A DNA stretch of 48,738 nt from an uncultured Shinella sp. (GTDB taxonomy: Bacteria > Pseudomonadota > Alphaproteobacteria > Rhizobiales > Rhizobiaceae), in NCBI RefSeq assembly GCF_946479415.1, contig NZ_CAMLFY010000019.1:1-48738 (forward strand), written 5' to 3'. Positions 1 through 9,229 of this stretch are shown piece by piece (the first letter of the stretch is position 1; each line of letters starts with the position of its first letter). The notes under the pieces are model-generated. The model was given only the letters and a program-made list of their open reading frames with translations. It had not been told where the DNA came from and made no database searches. The translations under genes were made by a program, and so were the position numbers.

Positions 1-41
1 TCTGCTTTCCATCAACAATCTGAAACTTGGAGGTCGCTGAG

Positions 42-767
42 ATGCAGACCGGGCTTTATGTATCGCTTTCGTCCCAGCTTGCGCTCGACCGCCGCCTGAC
101 GACCCTCGCAGACAACGTTGCGAATTCGACGACCGTCGGCTTCCGTGCCACGGAAGTGAAGTTCAATCAGGTCGTCAGCGACCAGAAGGTCGCCGACGTC
201 GCCTTCGTTTCGCAGGGCAACGAATTCATCTCCCAGCGCAGTGGCGGCATCACCGAGACCGGCGGCACGCTGGATTTCGCCATCAAGGGTGACGCCTGGT
301 TCCAGGTCGAGACGCCGTCGGGTCCCACACTCACCCGCGACGGCCGCTTCACGCTGACGGACGCCGGCGAACTGGTGACGCTGAACGGCTATCCGGTGCT
401 CGATGCCGGCGGCGGTCCCATCCAGATCGATGCGACCAACGGATCGATCCAGCTCAGCGCCGACGGCCAGCTCAACCAGAACGGCCGTCCGGTCGCTTCG
501 CTCGGTCTTTTCTCGGCCGATCTTTCGGGCGGTTTCGCCCGCGCCGGCAACAGCGGCATCATCTCGAAAATCCCGCCGGAACCGGTGGTCGACCGCGTGG
601 ATGCCGGCGTGGTGCAGGGCTATGTCGAAGAGTCCAACGTCAACGCCATCGGCGAGATGACGCAGCTCATCCAGGTCACGCGCGCCTTCGAAAGCATCGC
701 CTCGCTGATGCGCGATAGCGAGGAATCGATGAACGAAGCGGTGCGCACCCTCGGCGGAAGCAAGTAA
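42..767 (+). CDS. flgF: FlgF, flagellar proximal-rod protein
   Basis: This is a 241-aa flagellar basal-body rod protein of the FlgE/F/G family and part of the proximal rod in the periplasm. The N-terminal rod motif is visible (LADNVANSTTVGF, about residues 24-36), as is the family's C-terminal segment (EESNVNAI, then TQLIQVTRAFESI). A TTG at 27 extends the frame, but TTGGAGG at 27-33 is a good ribosome-binding site for ATG 42, giving the family-typical N-terminus MQTGLYVSLSSQ, so 42 is preferred. It ends 3 bp before fliI and begins the rod/ring operon in this window. FlgF rather than FlgG is assigned from its position before fliI and because a separate, closer FlgG match lies at 4079. Confidence 0.93.
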   Translation: MQTGLYVSLSSQLALDRRLTTLADNVANSTTVGFRATEVKFNQVVSDQKVADVAFVSQGNEFISQRSGGITETGGTLDFAIKGDAWFQVETPSGPTLTRDGRFTLTDAGELVTLNGYPVLDAGGGPIQIDATNGSIQLSADGQLNQNGRPVASLGLFSADLSGGFARAGNSGIISKIPPEPVVDRVDAGVVQGYVEESNVNAIGEMTQLIQVTRAFESIASLMRDSEESMNEAVRTLGGSK

Positions 768-770
768 ACC

Positions 771-2177
771 ATGGCGGCGGAAACCAGACCCGACGACAGA
801 CGCATTCCCGATGGCGGGCGCATGCTGAATGCGCTGGCCGGCGCCGTGAAGCGCTATTCCTCGCCGGAATTCTCGGTCGTCCACGGCGGCCATGTGCAGA
901 CCATCTCGGCCGGCAACTATACGGTCAGCGGCCTGTCGCGCCATGTGCGGCTCGGCGAGTTCGTGGCGCACAGAAGCCCGGCCGGCATCCATCTCGGCGA
1001 GGTCGTGCGCGTCGAGCCCGACTCCGTCGTCGTCTGCCCGATCGAGCCGGGCGAGCCGATCAGCATCCACGATACGGTCATCCGCAAGGGTGCCTTCCGC
1101 GTCGCGCCGACGGCCTCCTGGTGCGGCCGCACGATCAACGCGCTCGGCGAACCGATCGACGGGCTTGGTCCGCTCGTTCAGGGCGAGGACCGCCGCTCCA
1201 TCTACAATTCCGCCCCGCCTTCGATGACGCGCAAGCGCGTCGAGAAGGGGTTTTCGACCGGCGTTCGCGCCATCGATATCTTCGCGCCGCTCTGCCTTGG
1301 CCAGCGTCTCGGCATCTTCGCGGGCTCCGGTGTTGGTAAATCGACGCTGCTCTCGATGCTTGCCCGTGCCGATGCCTTCGACAAGGTCGTCATCGCGCTG
1401 GTCGGCGAACGTGGCCGTGAAGTGCGCGAATTCATCGAGGATACACTCGGCGACAACCTGGCGAAATCCGTCGCCGTCGTCGCCACCAGCGATGAAAGCC
1501 CGATGCTGCGCAAGATGGCGCCCTTGACCGCCGTGACGATTGCCGAGCACTACCGCGACCAGGGCGACAATGTCCTGCTCATCATCGACAGCGTGACGCG
1601 CTTTGCCCATGCCATCCGTGAAGTGGCGACCGCCGCCGGTGAGCCGCCGATCGCCCGTGGTTATCCGGCCTCGGTCTTCACCGAGCTGCCGCGCCTCCTG
1701 GAGCGCGCCGGCCCCGGCGCCGAAGGCACGGGCAGCATCACCGCGATCATTTCGATCCTCGTCGACGGCGACAACCACAATGACCCGATCGCCGACTCGA
1801 CGCGCGGTATTCTCGACGGCCATATCGTGATGGAACGCAGCCTCGCCGAAGAGGGACGCTATCCGCCGATCAATCCGCTCGCCTCCATCTCGCGTCTCGC
1901 CCGCAAGGCCTGGACGCCGGATCAGGAGAAGCTGGTGTCGCGCTTGAAGGCGTTGATCCACCGCTTCGAGGAAACGCGCGACCTGCGCCTCATCGGCGGC
2001 TACCGGCCCGGCGGCGATGCCGATCTCGACATGGCGATCAAGCAGGTGCCGATCATCTACGAGGTTCTCAAACAGACGCCGGGTGAAAAGCCCGCCGCCG
2101 ATTCGTTCTCCGATCTTGCCATGGCGCTGAAGAATGCGGCCGGGCAGGGCGGTGCGCCGGCCATGCGAAGGGGATGA
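771..2177 (+). CDS. fliI: FliI, flagellar export ATPase
   Basis: This 468-aa protein is the flagellum-specific type III export ATPase, a relative of the F1 beta subunit that energises and unloads substrates at the cytoplasmic export gate. Walker A GSGVGKST lies at residues 185-192, Walker B is in NVLLIIDSVTRFA (about 268-280), and the GERGREV segment is present. Length matches the family. The stop codon overlaps the start of the next gene (ATGA at 2174-2177), suggesting translational coupling. The usual partner regulators FliH and FliJ are not adjacent; candidate equivalents sit at 21676 and 36271. Confidence 0.97.
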   Translation: MAAETRPDDRRIPDGGRMLNALAGAVKRYSSPEFSVVHGGHVQTISAGNYTVSGLSRHVRLGEFVAHRSPAGIHLGEVVRVEPDSVVVCPIEPGEPISIHDTVIRKGAFRVAPTASWCGRTINALGEPIDGLGPLVQGEDRRSIYNSAPPSMTRKRVEKGFSTGVRAIDIFAPLCLGQRLGIFAGSGVGKSTLLSMLARADAFDKVVIALVGERGREVREFIEDTLGDNLAKSVAVVATSDESPMLRKMAPLTAVTIAEHYRDQGDNVLLIIDSVTRFAHAIREVATAAGEPPIARGYPASVFTELPRLLERAGPGAEGTGSITAIISILVDGDNHNDPIADSTRGILDGHIVMERSLAEEGRYPPINPLASISRLARKAWTPDQEKLVSRLKALIHRFEETRDLRLIGGYRPGGDADLDMAIKQVPIIYEVLKQTPGEKPAADSFSDLAMALKNAAGQGGAPAMRRG

Positions 2178-2743
2178 CAGTGACGGATTTCGACGCGGAC
2201 GAAGCAGTCCAGCCGCTCAAGCGGTCGGATCGGCGCGGCTACAGCACCGGTGACAAGGTGCTGGCCGGTACGGGCGTAATGCTCGCGGCGATGGCCGCCT
2301 TCTTCCCCTGGTATGTCTTCCTCAATCCGGAGAAATTCTCCGTGCCCGCCCTTTGGGAAGGCACCACCCGCGACCTGCCGGAAACCCGGCCCAAGGAAGT
2401 GGTCAGCGTTTCACCGGCCGCCATGGTCGATGACGACAAGGATGAGGGGCAGGGGCTCGCGAGCGTCGACCCGGTCGCGACGGCGAGCGCCACCGACGAA
2501 GGCAACGAGACCAAGCTCGGCGCGCCCGTCGACAACGGCCTCGACCAGCCGCTGCCGGCGAGCAGCGGCTTCCGGCTGATGCATGTGGCGAACGGCCGGG
2601 CGCTGATCGAAGATGCGCGCGGCATGTATATCGTGCGCGTCGGCTCGATCCTGCCCGACAACAGCCGCCTTGCCACGCTGGAGCAGCGGGACGGCGCCTG
2701 GGTCATCGTGACGTCCAACGGCGACGTCATCAAACGCAACTGA
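2174..2743 (+). CDS. Single-TM flagellar-cluster protein of unknown role
   Basis: This 189-aa protein has a basic N-terminus, one clear hydrophobic segment (about residues 29-50, ending in FFPWYVF) and a hydrophilic remainder. The C-terminal third (about 130-189; FRLMHVANGRALIEDARG, then GSILPDNSRLATLE) looks like a small beta-rich domain. Its ATG overlaps the fliI stop (ATGA), so it is probably translated with fliI. I recall an uncharacterised gene of this kind between fliI and flgB in rhizobial clusters, but I know of no established biochemical function. Location suggests an inner-membrane protein with a periplasmic domain that supports assembly; that is inference from context. Confidence 0.75.
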   Translation: MTVTDFDADEAVQPLKRSDRRGYSTGDKVLAGTGVMLAAMAAFFPWYVFLNPEKFSVPALWEGTTRDLPETRPKEVVSVSPAAMVDDDKDEGQGLASVDPVATASATDEGNETKLGAPVDNGLDQPLPASSGFRLMHVANGRALIEDARGMYIVRVGSILPDNSRLATLEQRDGAWVIVTSNGDVIKRN

Positions 2744-2939
2744 CGGGCGGCGGGAGTTCGCTCCCGCTTCCGATTCGGCGGTGCCGGCTTGTCGAAGCCC
2801 GGCGCCCGCTCGCCGCCATGGTCGCGGCTGGAGCACTTAATTCTCCGGAAATACAGGCACTTGCAGCGACGTCGCAGCGGTGCAAGTCTGACGCAAGATT
2901 GGCTCCGTAGGTTCGCCTCGAACAAGGATGGAGCTTGTC

Positions 2940-3320
2940 ATGCAACCGATACAACTGTTTGAACTGGCCACGAAACAAGCCGATTGGCTTTCTGTCCGCC
3001 AGAGTGTGGTTGCAGGCAACATCGCCAACGCCAACACCCCCGGGTTCAAGGCGAAGGACGTAACTCCCTTTCAGGCGGTGCTCGAGACGACGGGCATCCG
3101 TATGGCGGCGACGCAGCCGGGCCATTTCACCGAAACCGAAATGGCAAGCCGCGTCATCGAGACCAAACCCACCGAAGAGATCGGCGTGCAGGAATCCGGC
3201 AACACTGTCGGTATTGCCGAAGAGCTCATGAAAGAGGGTCAGGTCAAGCGTGACTTTGAGTTGAATGCCGGCCTCGTCAAGGCCTTTCATCGCATGATGC
3301 TGATGACAGTCAGAAGGTAA
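2940..3320 (+). CDS. flgB: FlgB, flagellar rod protein
   Basis: This 126-aa proximal-rod subunit is exported through the flagellar type III system and joins FlgC, FlgF and FlgG in the periplasmic rod. The conserved rod motif is present (QSVVAGNIANANTPGFKAKD, starting near residue 21). ATG 2928 opens the frame, but ATG 2940 has GGATGGAG upstream and gives the usual start MQPIQLFELA, so 2940 is used. A gap of about 196 bp precedes it, which could hold a promoter, although no clear box was recognised. flgC follows after 3 bp. Confidence 0.94.
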   Translation: MQPIQLFELATKQADWLSVRQSVVAGNIANANTPGFKAKDVTPFQAVLETTGIRMAATQPGHFTETEMASRVIETKPTEEIGVQESGNTVGIAEELMKEGQVKRDFELNAGLVKAFHRMMLMTVRR

Positions 3321-3323
3321 AAA

Positions 3324-3743
3324 ATGGATCCGCTCGTAGCTTCAATGAAAGTCGCGGCCTCGGGACTTGAGGCGCAATCAACCCGCATTCGCATCGTTTC
3401 GGAAAACCTGGCCAACGCCCGCTCGACGGGCGACACGCCCGGCGCCGATCCCTTCCGCCGCAAGACGGTGACCTTCGCTTCCGAGCTCGACCGGGCAACC
3501 GGCGCCTCGCTGGTTCAGGTCGAACGCCTCGGCGAGGACGAGGGCCAGTTCTCGACCGAATACGATCCCGGCAACCCCGCTGCCAACGAACAGGGCATCG
3601 TCAAGATGCCGAACGTCAACATGCTGGTCGAAATGGCCGACATGCGGGAAGCCAACCGCTCCTATGAAGCCAACCTGCAGAGCATCAAGCAGTCGCGCGA
3701 CCTGATTTCCGCGACCATCGACCTCCTGAGGGCCTCGCAATGA
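3324..3743 (+). CDS. flgC: FlgC, flagellar rod protein
   Basis: This 139-aa proximal-rod subunit has the family N-terminal helix and motif ([20 protein letters not shown]) and a C-terminal [16 protein letters not shown] segment that forms the second rod helix. Length is typical. The TGA stop overlaps the ATG of fliE (ATGA at 3740-3743). It is co-transcribed with flgB and fliE, which together build the inner rod. Confidence 0.96.
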   Translation: MDPLVASMKVAASGLEAQSTRIRIVSENLANARSTGDTPGADPFRRKTVTFASELDRATGASLVQVERLGEDEGQFSTEYDPGNPAANEQGIVKMPNVNMLVEMADMREANRSYEANLQSIKQSRDLISATIDLLRASQ

Positions 3744-4069
3744 TCGATAGCGTAACGGGCGTCAAATCGCTCTTTTCCACCAATGGCCTTTCGGGCGTCA
3801 ATGAGACCTCGAACACAGTTTCGGCCGCCGCGGCGCAGGGAACCGGCACGGGCATGAGCTTTGCCCAGGTGATGGGCGACATGGCCACCGAAATGACCAA
3901 CACGTTGAAGCTTGGCGAAACCAAGTCCTTCGAAGCCATCCAGGGCAAGGCGACGACCCGCGAAGTCGTCGATGCCGTCATGAACGCCGAGCAGACGCTG
4001 CAGACCGCCATCGCCATCCGCGACAAGGTCGTCACCGCCTATCTCGAAGTCGCAAGAATGCAGATCTGA
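3740..4069 (+). CDS. fliE: FliE, MS-ring/rod junction protein
   Basis: This 109-aa FliE protein connects the FliF MS ring to the rod and is an early export substrate. Recognition rests on the C-terminal region ([26 protein letters not shown], split across residues 75-102), on size, and on position directly after flgC. The N-terminal 35 residues are Ser/Thr/Ala-rich and probably disordered. Start ATG 3740 overlaps the flgC stop. flgG follows after 9 bp. Confidence 0.95.
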   Translation: MIDSVTGVKSLFSTNGLSGVNETSNTVSAAAAQGTGTGMSFAQVMGDMATEMTNTLKLGETKSFEAIQGKATTREVVDAVMNAEQTLQTAIAIRDKVVTAYLEVARMQI

Positions 4070-4078
4070 GGACCGGAC

Positions 4079-4861
4079 ATGAAAGCCCTTGCCATCGCCG
4101 CCACCGGCATGAACGCGCAGCAGACCAACCTCGAAGTCATCGCGAACAACATCGCGAACATCAACACGACCGGCTTCAAGCGCGCCCGCGCCGAGTTCTC
4201 CGACCTTCTCTACCAGACCGAGCGCGCCGCCGGCGTGCCGAACCGCGCCAACCAGGCCGTGGTGCCGGAAGGCGCCATCATCGGTCTCGGCGTCAAGACG
4301 GCTGCCGTGCGCAACCTGCATCTCCAGGGTGGTCTCGTCTCGACGGGCAACTCCTTCGACATGGCGCTGATCGGCCGCGGCTGGTTCCAGATCGAAGCGG
4401 CCGATGGCTCCACGCTCTACACCCGCGCCGGTGCCTTCAACACCAATGCCGACGGCCAGCTCGTGACACTCGACGGCTACACCGTCGTGCCGGGTATCAC
4501 GGTTCCGCAGGACGCCACCGAAGTCACCGTCAGCAAGTCCGGTCAGGTCTATGCGACGGTCGGCGGCCAGCAGCAGGAACTCGGCCAGATCACGCTGGCG
4601 AATTTCGTCAACGAGGCCGGCCTCGAGCCGCTCGGCGAAAACCTCTACCGCGAGACCGCGGCCTCGGGTCCGGCCAATGTCGGCGCGCCTGACGAAGCGG
4701 GCTTCGCCTATATCCAGCAGAACTACCTGGAAGCCTCCAACGTCGATCCGGTCAAGGAAATCACCGACCTGATCTCGGCCCAGCGCGCTTACGAAATGAA
4801 CTCCAAGATCATCCAGGCAGCCGACGAAATGGCGGCCGTGGTCAGCAAGAACCTGAGATAA
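4079..4861 (+). CDS. flgG: FlgG, flagellar distal-rod protein
   Basis: This 260-aa distal-rod protein shows the canonical FlgG N-terminus ([20 protein letters not shown]), the rod motif [18 protein letters not shown], a central beta domain, and the C-terminal [15 protein letters not shown] followed by [17 protein letters not shown]. Family length is about 260, so it is complete. It lies in the same operon as flgA and flgI; its product spans the periplasm through the P ring. Confidence 0.97.
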   Translation: MKALAIAATGMNAQQTNLEVIANNIANINTTGFKRARAEFSDLLYQTERAAGVPNRANQAVVPEGAIIGLGVKTAAVRNLHLQGGLVSTGNSFDMALIGRGWFQIEAADGSTLYTRAGAFNTNADGQLVTLDGYTVVPGITVPQDATEVTVSKSGQVYATVGGQQQELGQITLANFVNEAGLEPLGENLYRETAASGPANVGAPDEAGFAYIQQNYLEASNVDPVKEITDLISAQRAYEMNSKIIQAADEMAAVVSKNLR

Positions 4862-4884
4862 CAACCGACAGACACGCGGGGAAC

Positions 4885-5394
4885 ATGATGTTTCGCCTGA
4901 TAGCAGCCCTTCGCAGAGCAAAGACCCTTTCGGCCTCGCGCCACGCGGCACTCGCCGCGTGCGCCGTGCTCGCCGGTCTTTTCGCAGCCGACGCGGCCCT
5001 TGCCGATACCCGCATGGCCGTCGTGCCCAAGCGGACGATCTATCCCGGCGAGGAAGTCCAGGCGGGGCAGCTCGAAGAGGTCGAGGTCACCAACCCCAAT
5101 ATCGTCAAGGGCTATGCCGAAAACATCGGCCAGGTCGATGGCCTGATCACGAAGCGCACGCTGCTTGCGGGCCGCGTCATCCTCGTTTCGGCGCTGCGCG
5201 AGCCCTTCGCGGTTTCCCGCGGCACCACCGTCCAGCTCGTTTTCGACAATGGGTCACTGATGCTGCGGGCCGCCGGCACGCCGCTTCAGGACGCCGCCAT
5301 CGGCGAGCTGATCAAGGTTCGCAACAAGGATTCCGGCGTGATCGTCTCCGGCACGGTCATGGAAGACGGAACCGTACATGTGGTGGCACGATGA
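4885..5394 (+). CDS. flgA: FlgA, P-ring assembly chaperone
   Basis: This 169-aa periplasmic chaperone is required for P-ring (FlgI) polymerisation. A long signal peptide is visible: basic MMFRLIAALRRAKTL, a hydrophobic ACAVLAGLFAA core, and a cleavage-like ADAALADT near residue 40. The SAF-like region follows (YPGEEVQAGQLEEVEV), ending in KDSGVIVSGTVMEDGTVHVV, the usual FlgA tail. It is shorter than enterobacterial FlgA (about 219 aa) but normal for rhizobia. The TGA stop overlaps the flgI start (ATGA at 5391-5394), placing chaperone and client in a coupled pair. Confidence 0.93.
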   Translation: MMFRLIAALRRAKTLSASRHAALAACAVLAGLFAADAALADTRMAVVPKRTIYPGEEVQAGQLEEVEVTNPNIVKGYAENIGQVDGLITKRTLLAGRVILVSALREPFAVSRGTTVQLVFDNGSLMLRAAGTPLQDAAIGELIKVRNKDSGVIVSGTVMEDGTVHVVAR

Positions 5395-6506
5395 TGCAGC
5401 TTTTCTTCCGTCGCGTCGTTGCCGCCCTCGCGTGCTTCATGCTTGCCGCAGGCCCGGCATTGCCGGCCGCCCGCATCAAGGATGTCGCCTCGCTCCAGGC
5501 CGGCCGTGACAACCAGCTGATCGGCTACGGTCTCGTCGTCGGCCTCCAGGGCACCGGCGACAGCATGCGTTCGTCGCCGTTTACCGAACAGTCCATGCGG
5601 GCGATGCTGCAGAACCTCGGCATCTCCATGGTCGGCACGCAGACGCGCGCCAAGAATATCGCGGCCGTGCTCGTCACCGCCAACCTGCCGCCCTTTGCCA
5701 GCCCCGGCAGCCGCATCGACGTGACGGTCGGCTCCCTCGGCGACGCCTCGTCGCTGCGCGGCGGCACGCTCGTCATGACCTCGCTTTCGGGTGCGGACGG
5801 CCAGATCTACGCGGTTGCTCAGGGCTCCATCGTCGTGACCGGCGTCAGCGCCGGCGGTGAAGCGGCGACGGTCCAGCAGGGTGTGACGACCGCCGGCCGC
5901 GTGCCGAACGGTGCCATCATCGAGCGCGAACTCCCGTCGCGATTCAAGGATTCGTCCGATCTCGTGCTGCAATTGCGCAATCCGGACTTCTCCACCTCCG
6001 TCGGCATGGCCGATGCCATCAACCGCTATGCGGCCGCCCAATACGGCAATCCGATTGCCGAATCGCGCGATTCGCAGTCGGTCTATATCGCCAAGCCCAA
6101 GATGGCCGATCTCGCCCGCCTGATGGCCGACATCGAAAATCTCGTCATCGAGACCGACGTGCCCGCGCGCGTCGTGATCAATGAACGCACGGGCACGATC
6201 GTTATCGGCCAGGATGTGCGCATCTCGCCGGTCGCGGTCAGTTACGGAACCTTGACCGTGCAGATCACCGAGATGCCGAAGGTCGTCCAGCCGGAACCTT
6301 TCTCCAAGGGGGTGACGGCGGTCGAGCCGAACACCGACATCCTCGTCCAGCAGGACGGCGGCAATGTCGCCATGCTCGACGGTTCCAGCCTGCGCTCGCT
6401 GGTGTCGGGATTGAACAGTATCGGCGTCAAGCCTGACGGCATCATCTCGATCCTGCAAAGCATCAAGACCGCGGGCGCCCTCCAGGCAGAACTGGTGCTG
6501 CAATGA
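5391..6506 (+). CDS. flgI: FlgI, flagellar P-ring protein
   Basis: This 371-aa periplasmic ring protein surrounds the rod in the peptidoglycan layer. It has a signal peptide (MMQLFFRRVVAALACFMLAAG, with cleavage near PALPAARI) followed by the highly conserved DVASLQAGRDNQLIGYGLVV. The C-terminal SLVSGLNSIGVKPDGIISI is diagnostic. The frame is open upstream to 4959, but that part overlaps flgA in another frame; start ATG 5391 (or ATG 5394) gives the signal peptide. The stop overlaps the motE start. Confidence 0.97.
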   Translation: MMQLFFRRVVAALACFMLAAGPALPAARIKDVASLQAGRDNQLIGYGLVVGLQGTGDSMRSSPFTEQSMRAMLQNLGISMVGTQTRAKNIAAVLVTANLPPFASPGSRIDVTVGSLGDASSLRGGTLVMTSLSGADGQIYAVAQGSIVVTGVSAGGEAATVQQGVTTAGRVPNGAIIERELPSRFKDSSDLVLQLRNPDFSTSVGMADAINRYAAAQYGNPIAESRDSQSVYIAKPKMADLARLMADIENLVIETDVPARVVINERTGTIVIGQDVRISPVAVSYGTLTVQITEMPKVVQPEPFSKGVTAVEPNTDILVQQDGGNVAMLDGSSLRSLVSGLNSIGVKPDGIISILQSIKTAGALQAELVLQ

Positions 6507-7033
6507 CGACCATGACCATTTCCACCCTTGCCCGCAGGCTCGCCTTGCCGCTCGCCGGTTTCGTGATGTTGGCCATTCCCGGCGCCTTCGCCGAGGAGCG
6601 CCCGGTCATCACGACGACCAATGCGAGCGCCGACGAAATCCGCGAGTTCTGCACCAACATCGCGGATGCGGCACGCGACCAGCGCTACCTCTTGCAGAAG
6701 CAGGAACTGGAAAATCTCCAGAAGGACGTCGACGAGCGCATCAAGACGCTCGAGGCGCGCCGTGCGGAATACGAGGACTGGCTGACCCGCCGCAACGCTT
6801 TTCTGAAGCAGGCCGAGGGCGGGCTGGTCGAGATCTACCGGAAGATGAAGCCGGACGCGGCTGCTGCACAGCTTGCGGAGCTTAACCCGCAGATCGCGTC
6901 TGCGATCGTCATGAAGCTTCCGCCGCGCCAGTCGAGCACCATTCTCGGTGAAATGCCGGCCGACAAGGCAGCACTTCTCACCCGCATCATCGCCGTCGCG
7001 GGCGACCCGAACACCTCAAAGGACCCGTCATGA
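6503..7033 (+). CDS. motE: MotE, periplasmic chaperone of MotC
   Basis: This 176-aa protein has a signal peptide (about residues 1-28, ending FAEERP), then a coiled-coil helix (about 55-100; QELENLQKDVDERIKTLEAR) and a C-terminal MgtE-like N-domain segment (MKPDAAAAQLAELNPQIASA, then VMKLPPRQSSTILGEM). In Sinorhizobium meliloti MotE is known to be a periplasmic protein needed for correct folding and stability of MotC. The client gene motC is in this window at 23535. Both ends overlap neighbours by ATGA, so it is tightly coupled to flgI and flgH. Confidence 0.9.
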   Translation: MTTMTISTLARRLALPLAGFVMLAIPGAFAEERPVITTTNASADEIREFCTNIADAARDQRYLLQKQELENLQKDVDERIKTLEARRAEYEDWLTRRNAFLKQAEGGLVEIYRKMKPDAAAAQLAELNPQIASAIVMKLPPRQSSTILGEMPADKAALLTRIIAVAGDPNTSKDPS

Positions 7034-7740
7034 AGAAGACCGCCTCTGCACTCGCCGTCGCGCTGGCATTGTCGAGCTGCTCCAGCCAGGCCATCAAGGA
7101 AATCGGCAAGGCGCCGGCGATGAGCCCCATCGGCAGCGGGCTCAACTATGCAGAGACGCCGCAGATGGCGATGTATCCGAAACAGCCGCGCACGGCGGTT
7201 GCCGGCTATTCGATCTGGAGCGACCAGCAGTCGGCGCTGTTCAAGGATTCGCGCGCCTTCAAGGTCGGCGACATCATGACCGTCAACATCCGCGTCAATG
7301 ACCGGGCGAGCTTCGATAACAAGACCGACCGTTCCCGCACCAACAAGAGCGGCATGAATCTCGGTTTCGGCCTCAGCGGCGACCTCCCCACCACTGAAGG
7401 AGAAGGTAGCCTGACCTACGGCTCCTCGACAAGCACGAAGGGCGATGGCTCCACGGAGCGCGCCGAGCGGCTGAACCTTCTCGTCGCCGCCGTCGTGACC
7501 GGCGTCATCGAAAACGGCAACCTGCTCATCAGCGGATCGCAGGAAGTGCGCGTCAACCACGAGCTTCGCATCCTCAACGTCGCCGGCATCGTGCGGCCGC
7601 AGGATGTCGATTCCAACAACCAGATCTCTTACGAGAAGATCGCGGAAGCCCGCATCTCCTATGGCGGTCGCGGTCGCCTGACCGAAGTGCAGCAGCCGCC
7701 GTGGGGCCAGCAGGCCGTCGACCTGTTCTCGCCGCTCTGA
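7030..7740 (+). CDS. flgH: FlgH, flagellar L-ring lipoprotein
   Basis: This 236-aa outer-membrane ring lipoprotein has a short lipoprotein signal with lipobox LSSC (Cys17), then the family features SIWSDQQSALFKDSRAFKVG, VGDIMTVNIRV and, near the C-terminus, ISYEKIAEARISYGGRGRLT. It forms the L ring around the distal rod with FlgI's P ring beneath it. Start ATG 7030 overlaps the motE stop. A gap of 32 bp precedes fliL. Confidence 0.97.
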   Translation: MKKTASALAVALALSSCSSQAIKEIGKAPAMSPIGSGLNYAETPQMAMYPKQPRTAVAGYSIWSDQQSALFKDSRAFKVGDIMTVNIRVNDRASFDNKTDRSRTNKSGMNLGFGLSGDLPTTEGEGSLTYGSSTSTKGDGSTERAERLNLLVAAVVTGVIENGNLLISGSQEVRVNHELRILNVAGIVRPQDVDSNNQISYEKIAEARISYGGRGRLTEVQQPPWGQQAVDLFSPL

Positions 7741-7772
7741 CGCGAAGAGACCGAGTAATCCGGGAGAAAGAC

Positions 7773-8309
7773 ATGGCGGAAGAAGAACAGGTCGTCGCTG
7801 AGAAGAAGCCGTCGATCGTCATCACCATCGCGATCATCGCCGTCCTGACGCTGCTCGCCGGCGGCGGCGGCTGGGTCGTGGGCAACATGCTTGCCCCGCC
7901 GCCGGCCGAAAAGCCGGCCGAGGAAGTGGCCAAGGCCGAGCCTGCCGCAGGCGGCCACGGTGAAGGCGGCCATGGCGAGGCCAAGGGTGCGGCGGGCGAG
8001 GACGTCCCGCATATCTCGACGCCGGCAAACGGGGTGGTGCTGCTCGATCCGATCACCAGCAACATGGCCTATCCCTCGGAGAATCGCGTCCGCCTCGAAG
8101 TGGCGCTGATGTTCAAGGGGGCGGCGGACGTCAAGCTCGCCGAAGAAATCCATCAGGACATCATGGCCTATATGCGCACGGTGACGCTTCAGCAGGTGCA
8201 GGGGCCGCGCGGTTTTCAATATCTCCGGGAAGACCTGCAAGAGCGGGTTGACCTCAGGTCGGAAGGACGCGTAACCAACGTCATGTTCCGAACCTTTGTG
8301 ATCGAATGA
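7773..8309 (+). CDS. fliL: FliL, stator-associated membrane protein
   Basis: This 178-aa inner-membrane protein has a single TM segment (about residues 14-36), a Gly/His/Ala/Pro-rich linker (about 40-75; repeated GGHGEGGHGEA) and a periplasmic stomatin/PHB-like domain ending in VTNVMFRTFVIE, the typical FliL C-terminus. FliL rings surround MotAB stators. The frame is open from 7701, but ATG 7773 follows GGGAGA and gives the usual MAEEE start. The stop overlaps fliP (ATGA). Confidence 0.93.
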   Translation: MAEEEQVVAEKKPSIVITIAIIAVLTLLAGGGGWVVGNMLAPPPAEKPAEEVAKAEPAAGGHGEGGHGEAKGAAGEDVPHISTPANGVVLLDPITSNMAYPSENRVRLEVALMFKGAADVKLAEEIHQDIMAYMRTVTLQQVQGPRGFQYLREDLQERVDLRSEGRVTNVMFRTFVIE

Positions 8310-9052
8310 TTCGAGCCCTTCTGACCTTCGTCGCCATGATGGCGATGACCGGCATGGCCTACGCCCAGCAGCAGCTACAGTTGCCGGGCAACATTCTCAA
8401 TGCGCCTGTCGACGGCTCGGTCGCCTCCTGGATCATCCGCACCTTCGGGCTGCTGACCATCCTCTCGGTGGCGCCCGGCATCCTGATCATGGTGACGAGC
8501 TTCCCGCGCTTCGTCATCGCCTTTTCGATCCTTCGCTCCGGCATGGGACTGGCGACCACGCCGTCCAACATGATCCTCGTATCGCTCGCGCTGTTCATGA
8601 CCTTCTATGTGATGGCACCGACCTTCGACCGGGCCTGGCAGAACGGCGTGGAGCCGCTGATCGCCAACCAGATCGACGAGACCGAGGCCGCCAAGCGCAT
8701 CGCCGAGCCCTTCCGCGAGTTCATGGTCGCCAATACCCGCGACAAGGATATCGAGCTCTTCATCTCGCTCGCCGAAGAACGCGGCCAGACGGTCGTCGAG
8801 AACAATATCGCCGACCTGCGCGTCGTCATTCCGGCCTTCATGATTTCCGAAATCCGGCGTGGTTTCGAGATCGGCTTCCTGGTCGTTCTGCCCTTCCTCG
8901 TCATCGACATGATCGTCGCCACCATCACCATGGCCATGGGCATGATGATGCTGCCGCCGACCTCGATTTCTCTGCCCTTCAAGATCCTGTTCTTCGTGCT
9001 GATCGATGGCTGGAACCTGCTGGTCGGCAGCCTTGTCCGGTCGTTTAATTAG
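8306..9052 (+). CDS. fliP: FliP, flagellar export-gate membrane protein
   Basis: This 248-aa core protein of the type III export gate (FliPQR complex) has a cleavable-type signal at the N-terminus (ending AYAQQQ), then the conserved LTILSVAPGILIMVTSFPRF and TTPSNMILVSLALFMTF. The C-terminal paired TM segments contain DMIVATITMAMGMMMLPP and the terminal DGWNLLVGSLVRSF. It is the last gene of the first flagellar operon; a 237-bp region with flagellin regulatory sequences follows. fliQ and fliR are about 24-26 kb away on the same strand. Confidence 0.97.
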   Translation: MIRALLTFVAMMAMTGMAYAQQQLQLPGNILNAPVDGSVASWIIRTFGLLTILSVAPGILIMVTSFPRFVIAFSILRSGMGLATTPSNMILVSLALFMTFYVMAPTFDRAWQNGVEPLIANQIDETEAAKRIAEPFREFMVANTRDKDIELFISLAEERGQTVVENNIADLRVVIPAFMISEIRRGFEIGFLVVLPFLVIDMIVATITMAMGMMMLPPTSISLPFKILFFVLIDGWNLLVGSLVRSFN

Positions 9053-9229
9053 ACCTTCTTAACCATACCCCCTTACCCACCATTAACCCTGTTTTTCAAT
9101 GGGTTGAATGCCCCATGCCGATTTAAGGAGTTGGCAAGGATTGGCTGCGAGTTTTGGCATCACACGACGGGTTTGGTATCCCTCTGGATGTCTGGAGAAA
9201 CCGAGTTGGCATGAAGCCGAACCGCCGTA

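Noticed and set aside
3662..4951. Long minus-strand frames over the rod genes, and similar ones over fliI, flgI, the 218-aa ORF/motB, flhA and folD
   Set aside because: Each lies opposite a recognisable gene, shows the antisense amino-acid bias (Asp, Arg, Gly, His) and lacks ribosome-binding sites.
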